DNA of 64,000 nt from Marinactinospora thermotolerans DSM 45154 (GTDB lineage: Bacteria > Actinomycetota > Actinomycetes > Streptosporangiales > Streptosporangiaceae): contig NZ_FUWS01000007.1 in assembly GCF_900167435.1 (NCBI RefSeq), positions 1 to 64,000 on the forward strand, read 5' to 3'. The notes beneath the pieces are model-generated. The model worked only from the letters and a program-made list of their open reading frames with translations, had not been told where the DNA came from and searched no databases. Of this stretch, positions 32,880 to 42,221 are shown one piece after another (position 1 is the stretch's first letter; the number at the start of each line of letters is the position of its first letter). The position numbers and the translations under genes are program-made.

Positions 32880-34457
32880 ATGAGCAGCACGCAATCCGGC
32901 GGCGGGGCGGCACCTCCCGCCGTCGAGCTGCGCGGGATCACCAAGCGGTTTCCCGGAGTCGTGGCCAACCACGACATCAACATCACCGTCCGCCCCGGTA
33001 GCGTCCACGCGATCGTGGGCGAGAACGGCGCCGGCAAGTCGACACTGATGAAGACGCTGTACGGCATGCACCAGCCCGACGAGGGCACCGTCTCGGTGGA
33101 CGGCCAGGTCGTACGGCTGCACTCGCCCTCCGACGCCATCGCGCATGGCATCGGCATGGTCCACCAGCACTTCATGCTCGCGGACAACCTCACGGTCCTG
33201 GAGAACGTCGTCTTGGGCGCCGAGCGCCTGCACGGCATCGGGGCCAGGGCGCGCGCACGCGTGCGGGAGCTGTCGGCCCAGTACGGGCTGCGCGTGGACC
33301 CCGACCGGCTCATGGAGGAACTCGGCGTCGGCGACCGTCAGCGCGTGGAGATCCTCAAGGTCCTCTACCGTGGCGCCCGCATCGTCATCCTCGACGAGCC
33401 CACCGCGGTCCTGGTCCCGCAGGAGGTCGACGAGCTCTTCGACAACCTGCGCGAGCTCAAGCGCGAGGGCCTGACCGTCATCTTCATCTCGCACAAGCTG
33501 GACGAGGTGCTCTCCGTCGCCGACACGATCACGGTGATCCGGCGCGGTACCACCGTCGCCACGGTGGACCCCTCGGGCACCACCGCCCGGGACCTGGCCT
33601 CGCTCATGGTCGGCGGGGAGCTGCCCGTTCCCGGGCTGCGCGAGTCCACGGTCACCGACGAGGTCGTGCTCGACCTGCGTGACCTGCGGGTCGAGGCCGC
33701 GGACGGCCGACCCGTGCTCCAGGACGTGTCCCTGCGGATCCGCCGCGGCGAGATCGTCGGCATCGCCGGGGTCGAGGGCAACGGCCAGTCGGAGCTGATC
33801 GAGACGATCATGGGGATGCGTCCCGCGGTCTCCGGCCGTGTCGAGCTCGGCGGCACCGACATCACCGGGTGGACGACCCGGGCGATCCGGGAGGCCGGCA
33901 TCGGCTACGTCCCCGAGGACCGTCACCGCCACGGTGTCCTGCTGGAGTCGCCGCTGTGGGAGAACCGCGTCCTCGGCCACCAGACCCAGCCCCCCAACTC
34001 CAAGGGCCTCCTCATCGACCGGGCCGGCGCGCGCGCCGACACCGAGCGCATCGTCGCCGAGTACGACGTGCGCACGCCGGGGATCGACGTCCTCGCCGGC
34101 GCGCTGAGCGGCGGAAACCAGCAGAAGCTGATCGTCGGCCGGGAGATGAGCCACGACCCCAAGGTCCTGGTGGCCGCGCACCCCACGCGCGGCGTCGACG
34201 TCGGCGCCCAGGCCGCCATCTGGGGCCACCTGCGGGCCGCCCGCGCCAAGGGGCTGGCCGTGCTGCTGATCTCCGCCGACCTCGACGAGCTCATCGGCAT
34301 GTCCGACACCTTGCACGTGATCCTGCGCGGCAGGCTGGTCGCCGAGGCCGACCCCGCCACGGTCACCCCCGAACAGCTCGGCTCGGCGATGACCGGCGCC
34401 GGCCTGAGCAGTGACGACGAGGAACCGGGCCCTCGGGAAGACGAGGCTGAGGCATGA
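32880..34457 (+). CDS. Nucleoside ABC transporter ATP-binding protein (two-domain)
   Basis: 525 residues with two fused ABC domains, as in the RbsA/MglA/NupA group. Domain 1 has Walker A GENGAGKST and Walker B VILDEPTAVL. Domain 2 has a degenerate Walker A (GVEGNGQSE), signature LSGGNQQKL and VLVAAHPTRGVDVGA without the catalytic Glu, as is normal for this family. ATG 32880 has AGGAG upstream. It powers uptake with the two permeases and BMP lipoprotein; its stop overlaps the next start (ATGA). Confidence 0.93.
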   Translation: MSSTQSGGGAAPPAVELRGITKRFPGVVANHDINITVRPGSVHAIVGENGAGKSTLMKTLYGMHQPDEGTVSVDGQVVRLHSPSDAIAHGIGMVHQHFMLADNLTVLENVVLGAERLHGIGARARARVRELSAQYGLRVDPDRLMEELGVGDRQRVEILKVLYRGARIVILDEPTAVLVPQEVDELFDNLRELKREGLTVIFISHKLDEVLSVADTITVIRRGTTVATVDPSGTTARDLASLMVGGELPVPGLRESTVTDEVVLDLRDLRVEAADGRPVLQDVSLRIRRGEIVGIAGVEGNGQSELIETIMGMRPAVSGRVELGGTDITGWTTRAIREAGIGYVPEDRHRHGVLLESPLWENRVLGHQTQPPNSKGLLIDRAGARADTERIVAEYDVRTPGIDVLAGALSGGNQQKLIVGREMSHDPKVLVAAHPTRGVDVGAQAAIWGHLRAARAKGLAVLLISADLDELIGMSDTLHVILRGRLVAEADPATVTPEQLGSAMTGAGLSSDDEEPGPREDEAEA

Positions 34458-35878
34458 TCACGTCCACTCCCGCCGTCGCCGCCGCGGTCACCGGCGTGGT
34501 CGGCGTCGCCGTCACGGCCCTGCTGGACCTGGGGCTCATCGCGCCCGTCGCCCTGGCGATCGGTGTGGCCGTCGCCGCGGCCTGCGCGGCGCTGCTGGGG
34601 CCCCGGGGCTCCGGCGAGGCGGCCTCGCCGCTGCACCGCCGGCTCGTCCCCCTGGTCGCCGGCGCCCTCGCGATCCTCCTGGGCCTGCTCACCGCGGTCA
34701 TCGCCGACCTGTGGCTGATCGAGCCGGTCGCCTACCCGCTGGGCGCGCTGGTCGGCTCCCTTCTCGGGTTCTGGCTGCACCGCCGGCTGGGCACGCTGCT
34801 GTCGTTGGCCATCTCGGCCGTCGCCATCGCCGGCGTGCTCGCCTTCGCCCTGACCGCGCTGGTCCTGCTGGTCACCGGCGTCGACCCGGTCTACACCTTC
34901 GGGCGGATGCTGTCCTACGGCAGCCAGCCCGACAGCATCGTCACCATCATCAACACCGCCACCACCTACTACCTGTCGGCGGTCGCGGTGGCGATCGGCT
35001 TCAAGATGAAGCTGTTCAACATCGGCGTGGACGGCCAGTACCGGCTGGCCGCGCTGCTCGCCGCGGCCGTCGGTGGCGCGTGGGTGCTGCCCCCCGGCCT
35101 GCACCAGTTCGTCATCATCCTGGTCGCGGTCGCCGTGGGCGGTTTCTGGGCGGGGATCGCGGGATACCTGAAGGTGACGCGCGGCGTCTCCGAGGTGATC
35201 TCCACGATCATGCTCAACTCGATCGCGACCGGCATCACCGCCTACCTGCTCAGCACCGACCGGCTGGCCATCGAGATCGGTACGAACAACGTCGGCACGC
35301 CCCCCATCCCCGAGTCCGGCTGGATCCCCGGGATCCCCGCCGGCTTCATGGGGGCCGACCGCGAGATCTTCGGACTGAGCCTGCTGGCGGTCGCGGTGGG
35401 GGTCGGCTACTGGCTGCTGCTCAACCGCACCAGGTTCGGTTTCGACCTGCGCGCCACCGGACAGTCGGCGACCGCGGCCCAGGCCAGCGGCGTCGACGTC
35501 AAGAAGATGGTGCTGATCTCGATGGTCATCTCCGGCATGGTGGCCGGGCTGGTCGGCATGCCGCAGCTGCTCGGGGACTCCCACTACTACGCGCTGGACT
35601 TCCCCACGGGCCTCGGCTTCACCGGGATCGCGATCGCGCTGCTGGGCCGCAACCACCCGGTGGGCATCGCCTTGGCCGCCCTGTTCTGGGGATTCTTGAA
35701 CCACTCGGCGCAGATCCTCGACATCGATGGCATCCCCAAGGAGATCGCGGTGGTCACCCAGGCCACGATCGTGCTGACCGTCGTGGTGGTCTACGAGATC
35801 GTCCACCGCTGGGGCCGGCGCTACGAACAGCAGCAAGTCGGTAAGGAACTCGGCCGGGTGAAGGTGGCGACGTCATGA
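34454..35878 (+). CDS. Nucleoside ABC transporter permease 1
   Basis: 474 residues of the BPD_transp_2 type with many membrane segments. The N-terminus has about 130 extra hydrophobic residues before the core, which includes VYTFGRMLSYGSQPDSIVTI and the EVISTIMLN motif region typical of YufP/NupP permeases. It overlaps the ATPase gene and the second permease gene by four bases each, so the operon is translationally coupled. Confidence 0.92.
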   Translation: MITSTPAVAAAVTGVVGVAVTALLDLGLIAPVALAIGVAVAAACAALLGPRGSGEAASPLHRRLVPLVAGALAILLGLLTAVIADLWLIEPVAYPLGALVGSLLGFWLHRRLGTLLSLAISAVAIAGVLAFALTALVLLVTGVDPVYTFGRMLSYGSQPDSIVTIINTATTYYLSAVAVAIGFKMKLFNIGVDGQYRLAALLAAAVGGAWVLPPGLHQFVIILVAVAVGGFWAGIAGYLKVTRGVSEVISTIMLNSIATGITAYLLSTDRLAIEIGTNNVGTPPIPESGWIPGIPAGFMGADREIFGLSLLAVAVGVGYWLLLNRTRFGFDLRATGQSATAAQASGVDVKKMVLISMVISGMVAGLVGMPQLLGDSHYYALDFPTGLGFTGIAIALLGRNHPVGIALAALFWGFLNHSAQILDIDGIPKEIAVVTQATIVLTVVVVYEIVHRWGRRYEQQQVGKELGRVKVATS

Positions 35879-37131
35879 GCCAGACCCTGGAGGTGGCGAC
35901 CCCACAGGTCGCGCCGCCGCGCGCCCGCAACCGCTGGCGCATCCTCAGCATCGTCTTCGCCGCGTTCGTGGCGCTGTCGGCGGTGCGCATGTTCACCGGC
36001 CAGCCCGTGCTGACCGGTAGCGGGACGATCCAGGCCACCCTCGCCTTCGCCGTGCCGATCGGCCTGGCCGGCCTGGGCGGCCTGTGGGCCGAGCGCGCCG
36101 GTGTCGTGAACATCGGCCTTGAGGGCATGATGGTGTTCGGCACCTGGTTCGGCGCCTTCGCCGCCTACACGACCGGCAACCCGTGGGCCGGCCTGGTCGC
36201 CGGTGTCCTGGGCGGCGTGTTCGGCGGGCTCATCCACGCGGTGGCGACCGTGACGTTCGGCGTGGACCACATCGTCTCCGGCGTCGCGATCAACATCCTG
36301 GCGGTCGGCGCGATGCGCTACCTGTCGATCCTGTACTTCCAGGACGCGCCGGGCGGTGGCGCGTCGCAGTCGCCGCCGTTGCCGGGTTTCCCCCGGGTCG
36401 GCCTGCCCTTCGTCGACAGCCTGCTCGGTCCGGTCGAGGAGCGGCAGTGGTTCCTCGTCTCCGACCTGGCCGGGCTCGTCATCGGCCTGACCACGGACAT
36501 GTCGGTGGTGACCCTGCTGGCGATCCTGCTGGTCCCCGCGAGCTACTGGCTGCTGTGGCGGACCCCGTTCGGGTTGCGGCTGCGCTCGTGCGGGGAGAAC
36601 CCCGACGCGGCGGAGTCGCTGGGGGTGCGCGTCAACGGCTACAAGTACGTCGCGGTACTGGTGTCCGGCGGCCTGGCCGGGCTGGGCGGGGTCTTCCTGG
36701 CGATGGTGGCCTCCTCCATCTACCAGGAGGGACAGACCGGGGGACGCGGCTACATCGGCCTGGCCGCGATGATCTTCGGCAACTGGCGGCCGGGCGGTCT
36801 GGCGATGGGCGCGGGGCTGTTCGGCTACACCGACGCGCTCCAGGTCCGCGGCTCCGGTGGCGCGGTGCACGCGCTGCTGGTGCTGATCGCGCTGGCCCTG
36901 GTGGCGGTGGCGGTGTGGCAGTGGCTGCGCGGGCGGCGGATCGTCGCCGGGGTCTCGCTCGGGTTCGCGGTCGTGTTGGGAGCCTGGTACCTGCTCACCG
37001 ACACGCTGCCGCGCGAACTGGTCACCTACAGCCCGCACATCGCGACCCTGCTGGTGATGGCGCTGGCCACGCAACGCCTCCGACCACCCGCCGCGGCCGG
37101 ACGGCCATGGCGGCGCGGAGGCGGATCGTGA
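35875..37131 (+). CDS. Nucleoside ABC transporter permease 2
   Basis: 418 residues of the BPD_transp_2 type, with ERAGVVNIGLEGMMVFGTWF typical of YufQ/NupQ permeases and a GENPDAAESLGVRVNGYKY cytoplasmic loop for coupling to the ATPase. The C-terminus has extra membrane helices after about residue 315. ATGA overlap with permease 1 and GTGA overlap with the cytidine deaminase gene show a single operon. Confidence 0.92.
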   Translation: MSQTLEVATPQVAPPRARNRWRILSIVFAAFVALSAVRMFTGQPVLTGSGTIQATLAFAVPIGLAGLGGLWAERAGVVNIGLEGMMVFGTWFGAFAAYTTGNPWAGLVAGVLGGVFGGLIHAVATVTFGVDHIVSGVAINILAVGAMRYLSILYFQDAPGGGASQSPPLPGFPRVGLPFVDSLLGPVEERQWFLVSDLAGLVIGLTTDMSVVTLLAILLVPASYWLLWRTPFGLRLRSCGENPDAAESLGVRVNGYKYVAVLVSGGLAGLGGVFLAMVASSIYQEGQTGGRGYIGLAAMIFGNWRPGGLAMGAGLFGYTDALQVRGSGGAVHALLVLIALALVAVAVWQWLRGRRIVAGVSLGFAVVLGAWYLLTDTLPRELVTYSPHIATLLVMALATQRLRPPAAAGRPWRRGGGS

Positions 37132-37553
37132 CCGGCGGGGCGGAGGTGGACTGGCCGCGGCTGCGCGCCGCGGCCACCGCGGCCATGCGACGCGCCTACG
37201 CGCCCTACTCGGGGTTTCCCGTGGGCGCCGCGGCCCTGGTCGACGATGGCCGGCTCGTATCCGGCTGCAACGTGGAGAACGCCTCCTACGGTGTGGGCCT
37301 GTGCGCCGAGTGCGGTCTGGTGTCGCAGCTACACGCCAGCGGCGGCGGCCGGCTCGTGGCGTTCACGTGCGTGGACGGCGCCGGCAACACGCTCATGCCG
37401 TGCGGCCGGTGCCGGCAGCTGCTGTGGGAGCACGGCGGCGCGCTGCTGTTGATCGACACGCCCAAGGGCGTGGTACCGATGAGCGAGGTGCTGCCGCAGG
37501 CGTTCGGCCCCGGCGACCTCGACCGACCCCTTCAGGCACCACCGTCCCGTTGA
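37128..37553 (+). CDS. cdd: Cytidine deaminase
   Basis: 141 residues. Zinc ligands and catalytic Glu are in CAECGLVSQL, with PCGRCRQLLWE providing the other two Cys. Substrate contact NVENASYGVGL is present. It deaminates cytidine and deoxycytidine. GTG 37128 is chosen because it overlaps the permease stop (GTGA) and has GGAGGCGG upstream; an ATG at 37107 is the alternative. It follows the importer in the same operon, so imported cytidine is processed at once. Confidence 0.93.
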   Translation: MTGGAEVDWPRLRAAATAAMRRAYAPYSGFPVGAAALVDDGRLVSGCNVENASYGVGLCAECGLVSQLHASGGGRLVAFTCVDGAGNTLMPCGRCRQLLWEHGGALLLIDTPKGVVPMSEVLPQAFGPGDLDRPLQAPPSR

Positions 37554-37556
37554 GCC

Positions 37557-37582
37557 CGGGCCGGCCCCTCGGGGCCGGCCCG
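37557..37582 (+). terminator. Strong hairpin between cytidine deaminase and thymidine phosphorylase genes
   Basis: CGGGCCGGCCCC pairs perfectly with GGGGCCGGCCCG over a 2-base loop, directly after the cdd stop codon. It may reduce read-through into deoA. Confidence 0.55.
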
Positions 37583-37610
37583 CGGTCGTCCGGGGGTTAC
37601 AGGAGAGCGA

Positions 37611-38885
37611 ATGGACGTCATCGACATCATCGTCGCCAAGCGCGACGGCGCCGAGCTGGCTCCCGACCAGATCGACTGGGTCATCGGCGCCTACGCGCGC
37701 GGGGAGGTCCCCGACGAGCAGATGGCCGCCCTGTGCATGGCGATCGTGTGGCGCGGCATGACGGCGGCCGAGGTCAGCCGGTGGACCGAGGCGATGCTGC
37801 GTTCCGGCGAGCGCCTGGACTTCTCCGACCTAGGCCGGCCCACCACCGACAAGCACTCCACCGGCGGTGTCGGCGACAAGATCACCCTCGCCCTCACCCC
37901 GGCCGTCGCCGCCTGCGGGGCCGCGGTCCCCCAGCTGTCGGGGCGGGGGCTCGGCCACACCGGGGGGACACTGGACAAGCTCGAGTCGATCCCCGGCTGG
38001 CGGGCGTCGCTGACCCCCGGGGAGATGCGCGGCGTGCTGCGCGACGTCGGCGCGGTGGTGTGCGCGGCGGGCCCCGGGCTGGCGCCCGCCGACCGCAGGC
38101 TGTACGCGCTGCGCGACGTCACCGGGACGGTCGAGTCGATCCCCCTCATCGCGAGTTCGATCATGTCGAAGAAGCTCGCCGAGGGGACCGGCGCGCTCGT
38201 GCTCGACGTCAAGGTCGGTTCCGGCGCGTTCATGCGCGACACCGCGTCGGCGCGGGAGCTCGCCCGCACCATGGTGGGGATCGGCCGCGACCACGGCGTG
38301 GGCACCGTCGCGCTGCTGACCGCGATGGAGGCCCCGTTGGGGCGGGCCGTGGGCAACGCGCTGGAGGTCGCCGAGGCGGTCGAGGTGCTGGCGGGCGGCG
38401 GCCCCGAGGACGTGGTCGAGCTGACCGTGACGCTGGCCCGCGAGATGCTGGCGGCTGCGGGCCTCCCGGGGGCCAAGGACCCGGCCGACGCGCTGCGCGA
38501 CGGCTCGGCGATGGACGTGTGGCGGCGGATGGTCGCCGCCCAGGGAGGAGACCCCGACGCGCCCCTGCCGGTGGCGGCCGAACGTCGCCAGGTGCTCGCC
38601 GCGGAGTCGGGGCTGCTGACCCGCCTGGACGCGCGCGCCGTGGGGCTGGCGGCCTGGAGGCTGGGGGCGGGACGGGCCCGCAAGGAGGACCCGGTCGTGC
38701 CCGGCGCCGGCGTCACCCTGCACGTCAAACCGGGCGAGGAGGTCCGCGCCGGGGCACCGTTGTTCACCCTGCACGCCGACGACCCGAGGCGTTTCGACCA
38801 CGCCGCCCAGGCGCTGGAGCGGGCCTATGAGATCGACGGCGGCTACGACCCGCTGCCCCTGGTCATCGACCGGATCGACGGGTGA
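37611..38885 (+). CDS. deoA: Thymidine phosphorylase
   Basis: 424 residues. DKHSTGGVGDKITLALTPAV is the glycine-rich phosphate-binding signature, and SGRGLGHTGGTLDKLESIPG completes the active site. The C-terminal PYNP domain is present. It splits thymidine or deoxyuridine with phosphate to base and deoxyribose-1-phosphate. ATG 37611 has AGGAGAG upstream. It is last in the plus-strand nucleoside operon and converges with the phosphosugar mutase gene. Confidence 0.95.
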   Translation: MDVIDIIVAKRDGAELAPDQIDWVIGAYARGEVPDEQMAALCMAIVWRGMTAAEVSRWTEAMLRSGERLDFSDLGRPTTDKHSTGGVGDKITLALTPAVAACGAAVPQLSGRGLGHTGGTLDKLESIPGWRASLTPGEMRGVLRDVGAVVCAAGPGLAPADRRLYALRDVTGTVESIPLIASSIMSKKLAEGTGALVLDVKVGSGAFMRDTASARELARTMVGIGRDHGVGTVALLTAMEAPLGRAVGNALEVAEAVEVLAGGGPEDVVELTVTLAREMLAAAGLPGAKDPADALRDGSAMDVWRRMVAAQGGDPDAPLPVAAERRQVLAAESGLLTRLDARAVGLAAWRLGAGRARKEDPVVPGAGVTLHVKPGEEVRAGAPLFTLHADDPRRFDHAAQALERAYEIDGGYDPLPLVIDRIDG

Positions 38886-38947
38886 GTCCCGGCGCCGGGG
38901 CCGTCTCGTCCCGGCGCCGTTCGCGGCTCACCCGTCGAGCAGCCGGG
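38876..38947. terminator. Possible bidirectional terminator between deoA and mutase genes
   Basis: CGACGGGTGAG and CTCACCCGTCG form an 11-bp inverted repeat that includes both stop codons. Inside, the palindromic CCCGGCGCCGGG adds structure. Both proteins end in Asp-Gly-stop, which produces part of this symmetry. Confidence 0.4.
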
Positions 38948-40577
38948 ACACCGCCTCGCCTATCCCGGCGAGGCGGTCGCGCCCTTCGGCGCGCGCCCGC
39001 GCGACGTCGTCGGGCGCCGGCAGGGCCACCTCCAGGTAGGCCTTGAGCTTGGGTTCGGTGCCCGAGGGGCGCAACGTGACCCGGGCGGCCACCTCACCGC
39101 CCAGCCGGTAGCGCAGCGCGTCGGTGGCCGGCAGGCCGCCGCGTCCCCGCGCGAAGTCCTCGACGGACTCCACCGGCAGGCCGTCGATGTCGTCCGGGGG
39201 TTCGGCGCGCAGCCGGCGCATCCGTTCGCCCATCCCCTCCATCCCCGCCGCGCGCAGCGACACCTGCCGGGTCAGGTGCAGGCCGTAGCGGCGCGCCTGG
39301 TCGTCGAGCAGGTCGACGAGCGTGCGGCCGCGCCGCTTCGCGCCCGCGGCGAGGGCCGCCACGGCCAGCGCGGCGCTAATGCCGTCCTTGTCGGCGACGG
39401 GGCGCCCCCCGTCGCCTCCCAGGCAGTACCCCAGCGCCTCCTCGTAGGCGAAGACCGGTCGGGCGGTGGCGTCCCCGGCGCGCACCAGCCACTTGAAACC
39501 GGTGAGCGTCTCGGCGTAGCGCACCCGGTGTGCCGCCGCGATCTTGCGCAGCAGGCCCGCCGAGACGATCGTGGTGGCGACGATCCGGTCGGGGCCGCGG
39601 GTGTGGGTCAGGACGTGTTCGGCGAGCAGCCCTCCGATCTCGTCGCCGGTGAGCAGGCCGTGGCCTGGAACCGCGACGGCGAGCCGGTCGGCGTCGGGGT
39701 CGTTGGCGACGACCAGGTCGCTGCCGTCGCGCTCGCCCGCGGCCAAGGCCAGGTCCATGGCCCCGGGCTCCTCCGGGTTGGGGAAGGCCACCGTGGGAAA
39801 GTCCGGGTCGGGCTCGGCCTGTTCGCGGACCACGCGGGGCGCCGGGAAGCCCGCCCGTTCGAACGCCGCGAGCAGGGTCGCCGTGCCGACTCCGTGCAGC
39901 GCGGTGTAGGTGAGATCGATGCCGCGGTCGGGGCCGAGGGGCAGCGCGGTCACCGCGTCGAGGTAGCGCTCGACGGCCTCCTCGCCGAGAACCCGTCCGC
40001 CGTCGCCGCGCGGGAGCGCGCGCACCGCGCCGACCTCGTCGATCCGCGCGGAGATCTCGCTGTCCGCCGGGGGGACGATCTGGCTGCCGGCGTGGGGACC
40101 GGCGCCGCCGACGTAGACCTTGTAACCGTTGTCCCCGGGCGGGTTGTGGCTGGCGGTGACCATGACGCCGGCGTCGGCGGCCAGGGCGCGCACCGTGTGG
40201 GCCAGCACCGGGGTGGGCAAGGGGCGGGGCAGGGTCAGCGCGACGCACCCCGCGCCCGTGAGCACCTCCGCGGTGTCACGGGCGAACCGGGCGGAACCGT
40301 GCCGGGCGTCATAGCCGATGACCACGGTGCGGCCGGGGCCGAGCCAGGCGGCGAGGCCGGCCGCGGCGCGCATGACCGTCACCCGGTTCATCCGGTTGGG
40401 GCCGGCCCCCAGGGCGCCCCGCAACCCGGCCGTGCCGAACTCCAGCCGGCCGGAGAAACGGTCGGCCAGCCCCGCCTCGTCGCCGGCGTCCAGCAGGGCG
40501 CGCAGCTCCGCCCGGGTCCGCGGGTCGGGGTCGTCGGCGAGCCAGGCCAGGGCCTGCTCGCGATGGTCGTCTCCCAT
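38928..40577 (-). CDS. Phosphohexomutase family protein (phosphomannomutase/phosphopentomutase-like)
   Basis: 549 residues. The active serine is in TASHNPPGDNGYKVY, metal ligands in NDPDADRLA, the sugar loop in FAYEEALGYCLGGD and the phosphate loop in RPSGTEPKLKAY. The family is annotated as phosphomannomutase/phosphoglucomutase. Beside purine nucleoside phosphorylase and in the nucleoside-catabolism region, isomerisation of (deoxy)ribose-1-phosphate to the 5-phosphate is the likely job; that is inference. It lies 55 bases after the phosphorylase gene on the minus strand. Confidence 0.88.
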   Translation of the reverse strand: MGDDHREQALAWLADDPDPRTRAELRALLDAGDEAGLADRFSGRLEFGTAGLRGALGAGPNRMNRVTVMRAAAGLAAWLGPGRTVVIGYDARHGSARFARDTAEVLTGAGCVALTLPRPLPTPVLAHTVRALAADAGVMVTASHNPPGDNGYKVYVGGAGPHAGSQIVPPADSEISARIDEVGAVRALPRGDGGRVLGEEAVERYLDAVTALPLGPDRGIDLTYTALHGVGTATLLAAFERAGFPAPRVVREQAEPDPDFPTVAFPNPEEPGAMDLALAAGERDGSDLVVANDPDADRLAVAVPGHGLLTGDEIGGLLAEHVLTHTRGPDRIVATTIVSAGLLRKIAAAHRVRYAETLTGFKWLVRAGDATARPVFAYEEALGYCLGGDGGRPVADKDGISAALAVAALAAGAKRRGRTLVDLLDDQARRYGLHLTRQVSLRAAGMEGMGERMRRLRAEPPDDIDGLPVESVEDFARGRGGLPATDALRYRLGGEVAARVTLRPSGTEPKLKAYLEVALPAPDDVARARAEGRDRLAGIGEAVSRLLDG

Positions 40578-40632
40578 GGGGGTGGATCGCCTTTCCGCCT
40601 TGTCCGGTTGGGACGGGACCGGCCCGCCCGGG

Positions 40633-41430
40633 TCACAGCCGCTCGACGATGGCGGCCAGCAGCCTTCCGACCCCGGGGGCGGCGTCGCGCCCGGTCTCCA
40701 GGACCTCCTCGTGGTCCAGCGGCCGATCGGACAGTCCGGCCGCGACGTTGGTGACCAGGGAGAGGCCGAGGACGTCGGCCCCCTGCTCCTTGGCGGCGAT
40801 CGCCTCCAGCGCGGTGGACATCCCGACCAGGTCGGCGCCGAGGGCGCGCAGCATGCGGATCTCCGCGGGCGTCTCGAAGTGGGGGCCGGGCATCGCCGCG
40901 TAGACGCCCTCGGCGAGCGAGGGGTCGATGTCGCGGACGAGTGCGCGCAGCGCGGCCGAGTAGGTGTCGGTGAGATCGACGAAGGACGCTCCGCGCAACG
41001 GGGAACGGGCGGTCAGGTTGATGTGGTCGGCGATCACGACGGGACGCCCCACCCGCAGCTCCGGGCGCAGGGATCCGGCGGCGTTGGTGAGGATGACCGT
41101 CGAGGCGCCGGCCGCGGTGGCGGTGCGGACGTTGTGCACGACCGCGTCGGTGCCGTGCCCCTCGTACAGGTGGGTGCGCCCGAGGAATACCAGCAGCCGG
41201 CGTTCCCCCGCCTTGACCGCCCGGACCAACCCCGCGTGTCCCTCGACCGCGGGCGGCAGGAAGCCCGGCAGTTCGTGGACCGGGAACTCCTCGCCGGCCG
41301 CGCCCAGCTCGTCGGCCGCCGACACCCAGCCCGACCCCATGACCAGCGCGACGTCGAAGGAGTCGACCCCGGCCCGGGAGCGGAGTTCGTCGGCGGCCTT
41401 GCGCGCCACCTCATGGGGGTTGCTGCTCAC
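40633..41430 (-). CDS. Purine-nucleoside phosphorylase
   Basis: 265 residues of the trimeric PNP family: VALVMGSGW (phosphate loop), FLGRTHLYEGH, ILTNAAGSLRPEL and GPHFETPAEIRMLRALGADL with GMSTALEAIAAKEQG. It cleaves purine nucleosides to base and (deoxy)ribose-1-phosphate. GTG 41430 has AAGGAG eight bases upstream. It is followed by the phosphosugar mutase gene. Confidence 0.94.
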   Translation of the reverse strand: MSSNPHEVARKAADELRSRAGVDSFDVALVMGSGWVSAADELGAAGEEFPVHELPGFLPPAVEGHAGLVRAVKAGERRLLVFLGRTHLYEGHGTDAVVHNVRTATAAGASTVILTNAAGSLRPELRVGRPVVIADHINLTARSPLRGASFVDLTDTYSAALRALVRDIDPSLAEGVYAAMPGPHFETPAEIRMLRALGADLVGMSTALEAIAAKEQGADVLGLSLVTNVAAGLSDRPLDHEEVLETGRDAAPGVGRLLAAIVERL

Positions 41431-41562
41431 AGTCGTCTCTCCTTCGCCTCGTTCACGGCGGGGCGTCGCGCCCGCGTTGGTGGCATCCTGGCGGCTGAGG
41501 ACCGTCGAGGCAAAGGCGAACCGCCCGGCGGGCGCCTCCTGCCCCGGCCACGGCCCCCGATT

Positions 41563-42114
41563 TCACGTCCTGAGCCCGCGACGCAGCACGAATTGGGGGC
41601 CCGTGTCCTCGCTCAGGTAGCGGTAGCCCGTGTGGCCGAACCCTCCGGCGAGATAGGCGCGGATCGCCGTGTGGTTGTGCTCGTTGACGGTGAGCAGCAC
41701 CTCGCCGGCCTCGGGGGCGACCTCGCGCACCAGCGGGTCCAGCGCGGCACACGCCCCACGCCCGAACCCGTGCCCCTGCCAGCGCGAGTCGATGTAGAAG
41801 GCCCGCAACAACACGGTGCGGGAGGGGTCCGCGACGACCTCCGCGGGCGCGCCGCGGCGGTCGATGATGCCGAAGCCGACCGCGGTCCCCTCGGCGACCA
41901 CCGCGAAGGGGATCCGCTGGGAGTCGGCGTCGGCGCGGGGCAGGGTGTTGACCGCGAGGTCGCTGAAGCGGTGCTGTCCGGGGGCGAGCCGGTGTTTGAG
42001 CACGGCCGCCCGCAGGTTTCCGGTACGCGGGTCGTCGCCGTCCAGGCGTACCAGTTCCACGTCCGCGGGGCCGACCGTCACGGTCGGCGCACCGATGCTC
42101 CTGCTGTCGGTCAT
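41563..42114 (-). CDS. GNAT family N-acetyltransferase
   Basis: 183 residues. RAFYIDSRWQGHGFGRGACA is the acetyl-CoA-binding motif A of GNAT enzymes, followed by LLTVNEHNHTAIRAYLAGGF (motif B), where the Asn and Tyr pattern is typical. The substrate is unknown. ATG 42114 is preceded by GAGGAC. It lies between the purine nucleoside phosphorylase and aldehyde dehydrogenase genes on the same strand, with gaps over 100 bases. Confidence 0.85.
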   Translation of the reverse strand: MTDSRSIGAPTVTVGPADVELVRLDGDDPRTGNLRAAVLKHRLAPGQHRFSDLAVNTLPRADADSQRIPFAVVAEGTAVGFGIIDRRGAPAEVVADPSRTVLLRAFYIDSRWQGHGFGRGACAALDPLVREVAPEAGEVLLTVNEHNHTAIRAYLAGGFGHTGYRYLSEDTGPQFVLRRGLRT

Positions 42115-42221
42115 GTCCGTCCTCGCCGTCGTCCGCTCCCCGCGCCGATCCGGCGCGGGGACTCCACGAACCGGTGTATTCCACGCCGATGGAAAACACA
42201 AGGGACGTACGGCTCTCCTGG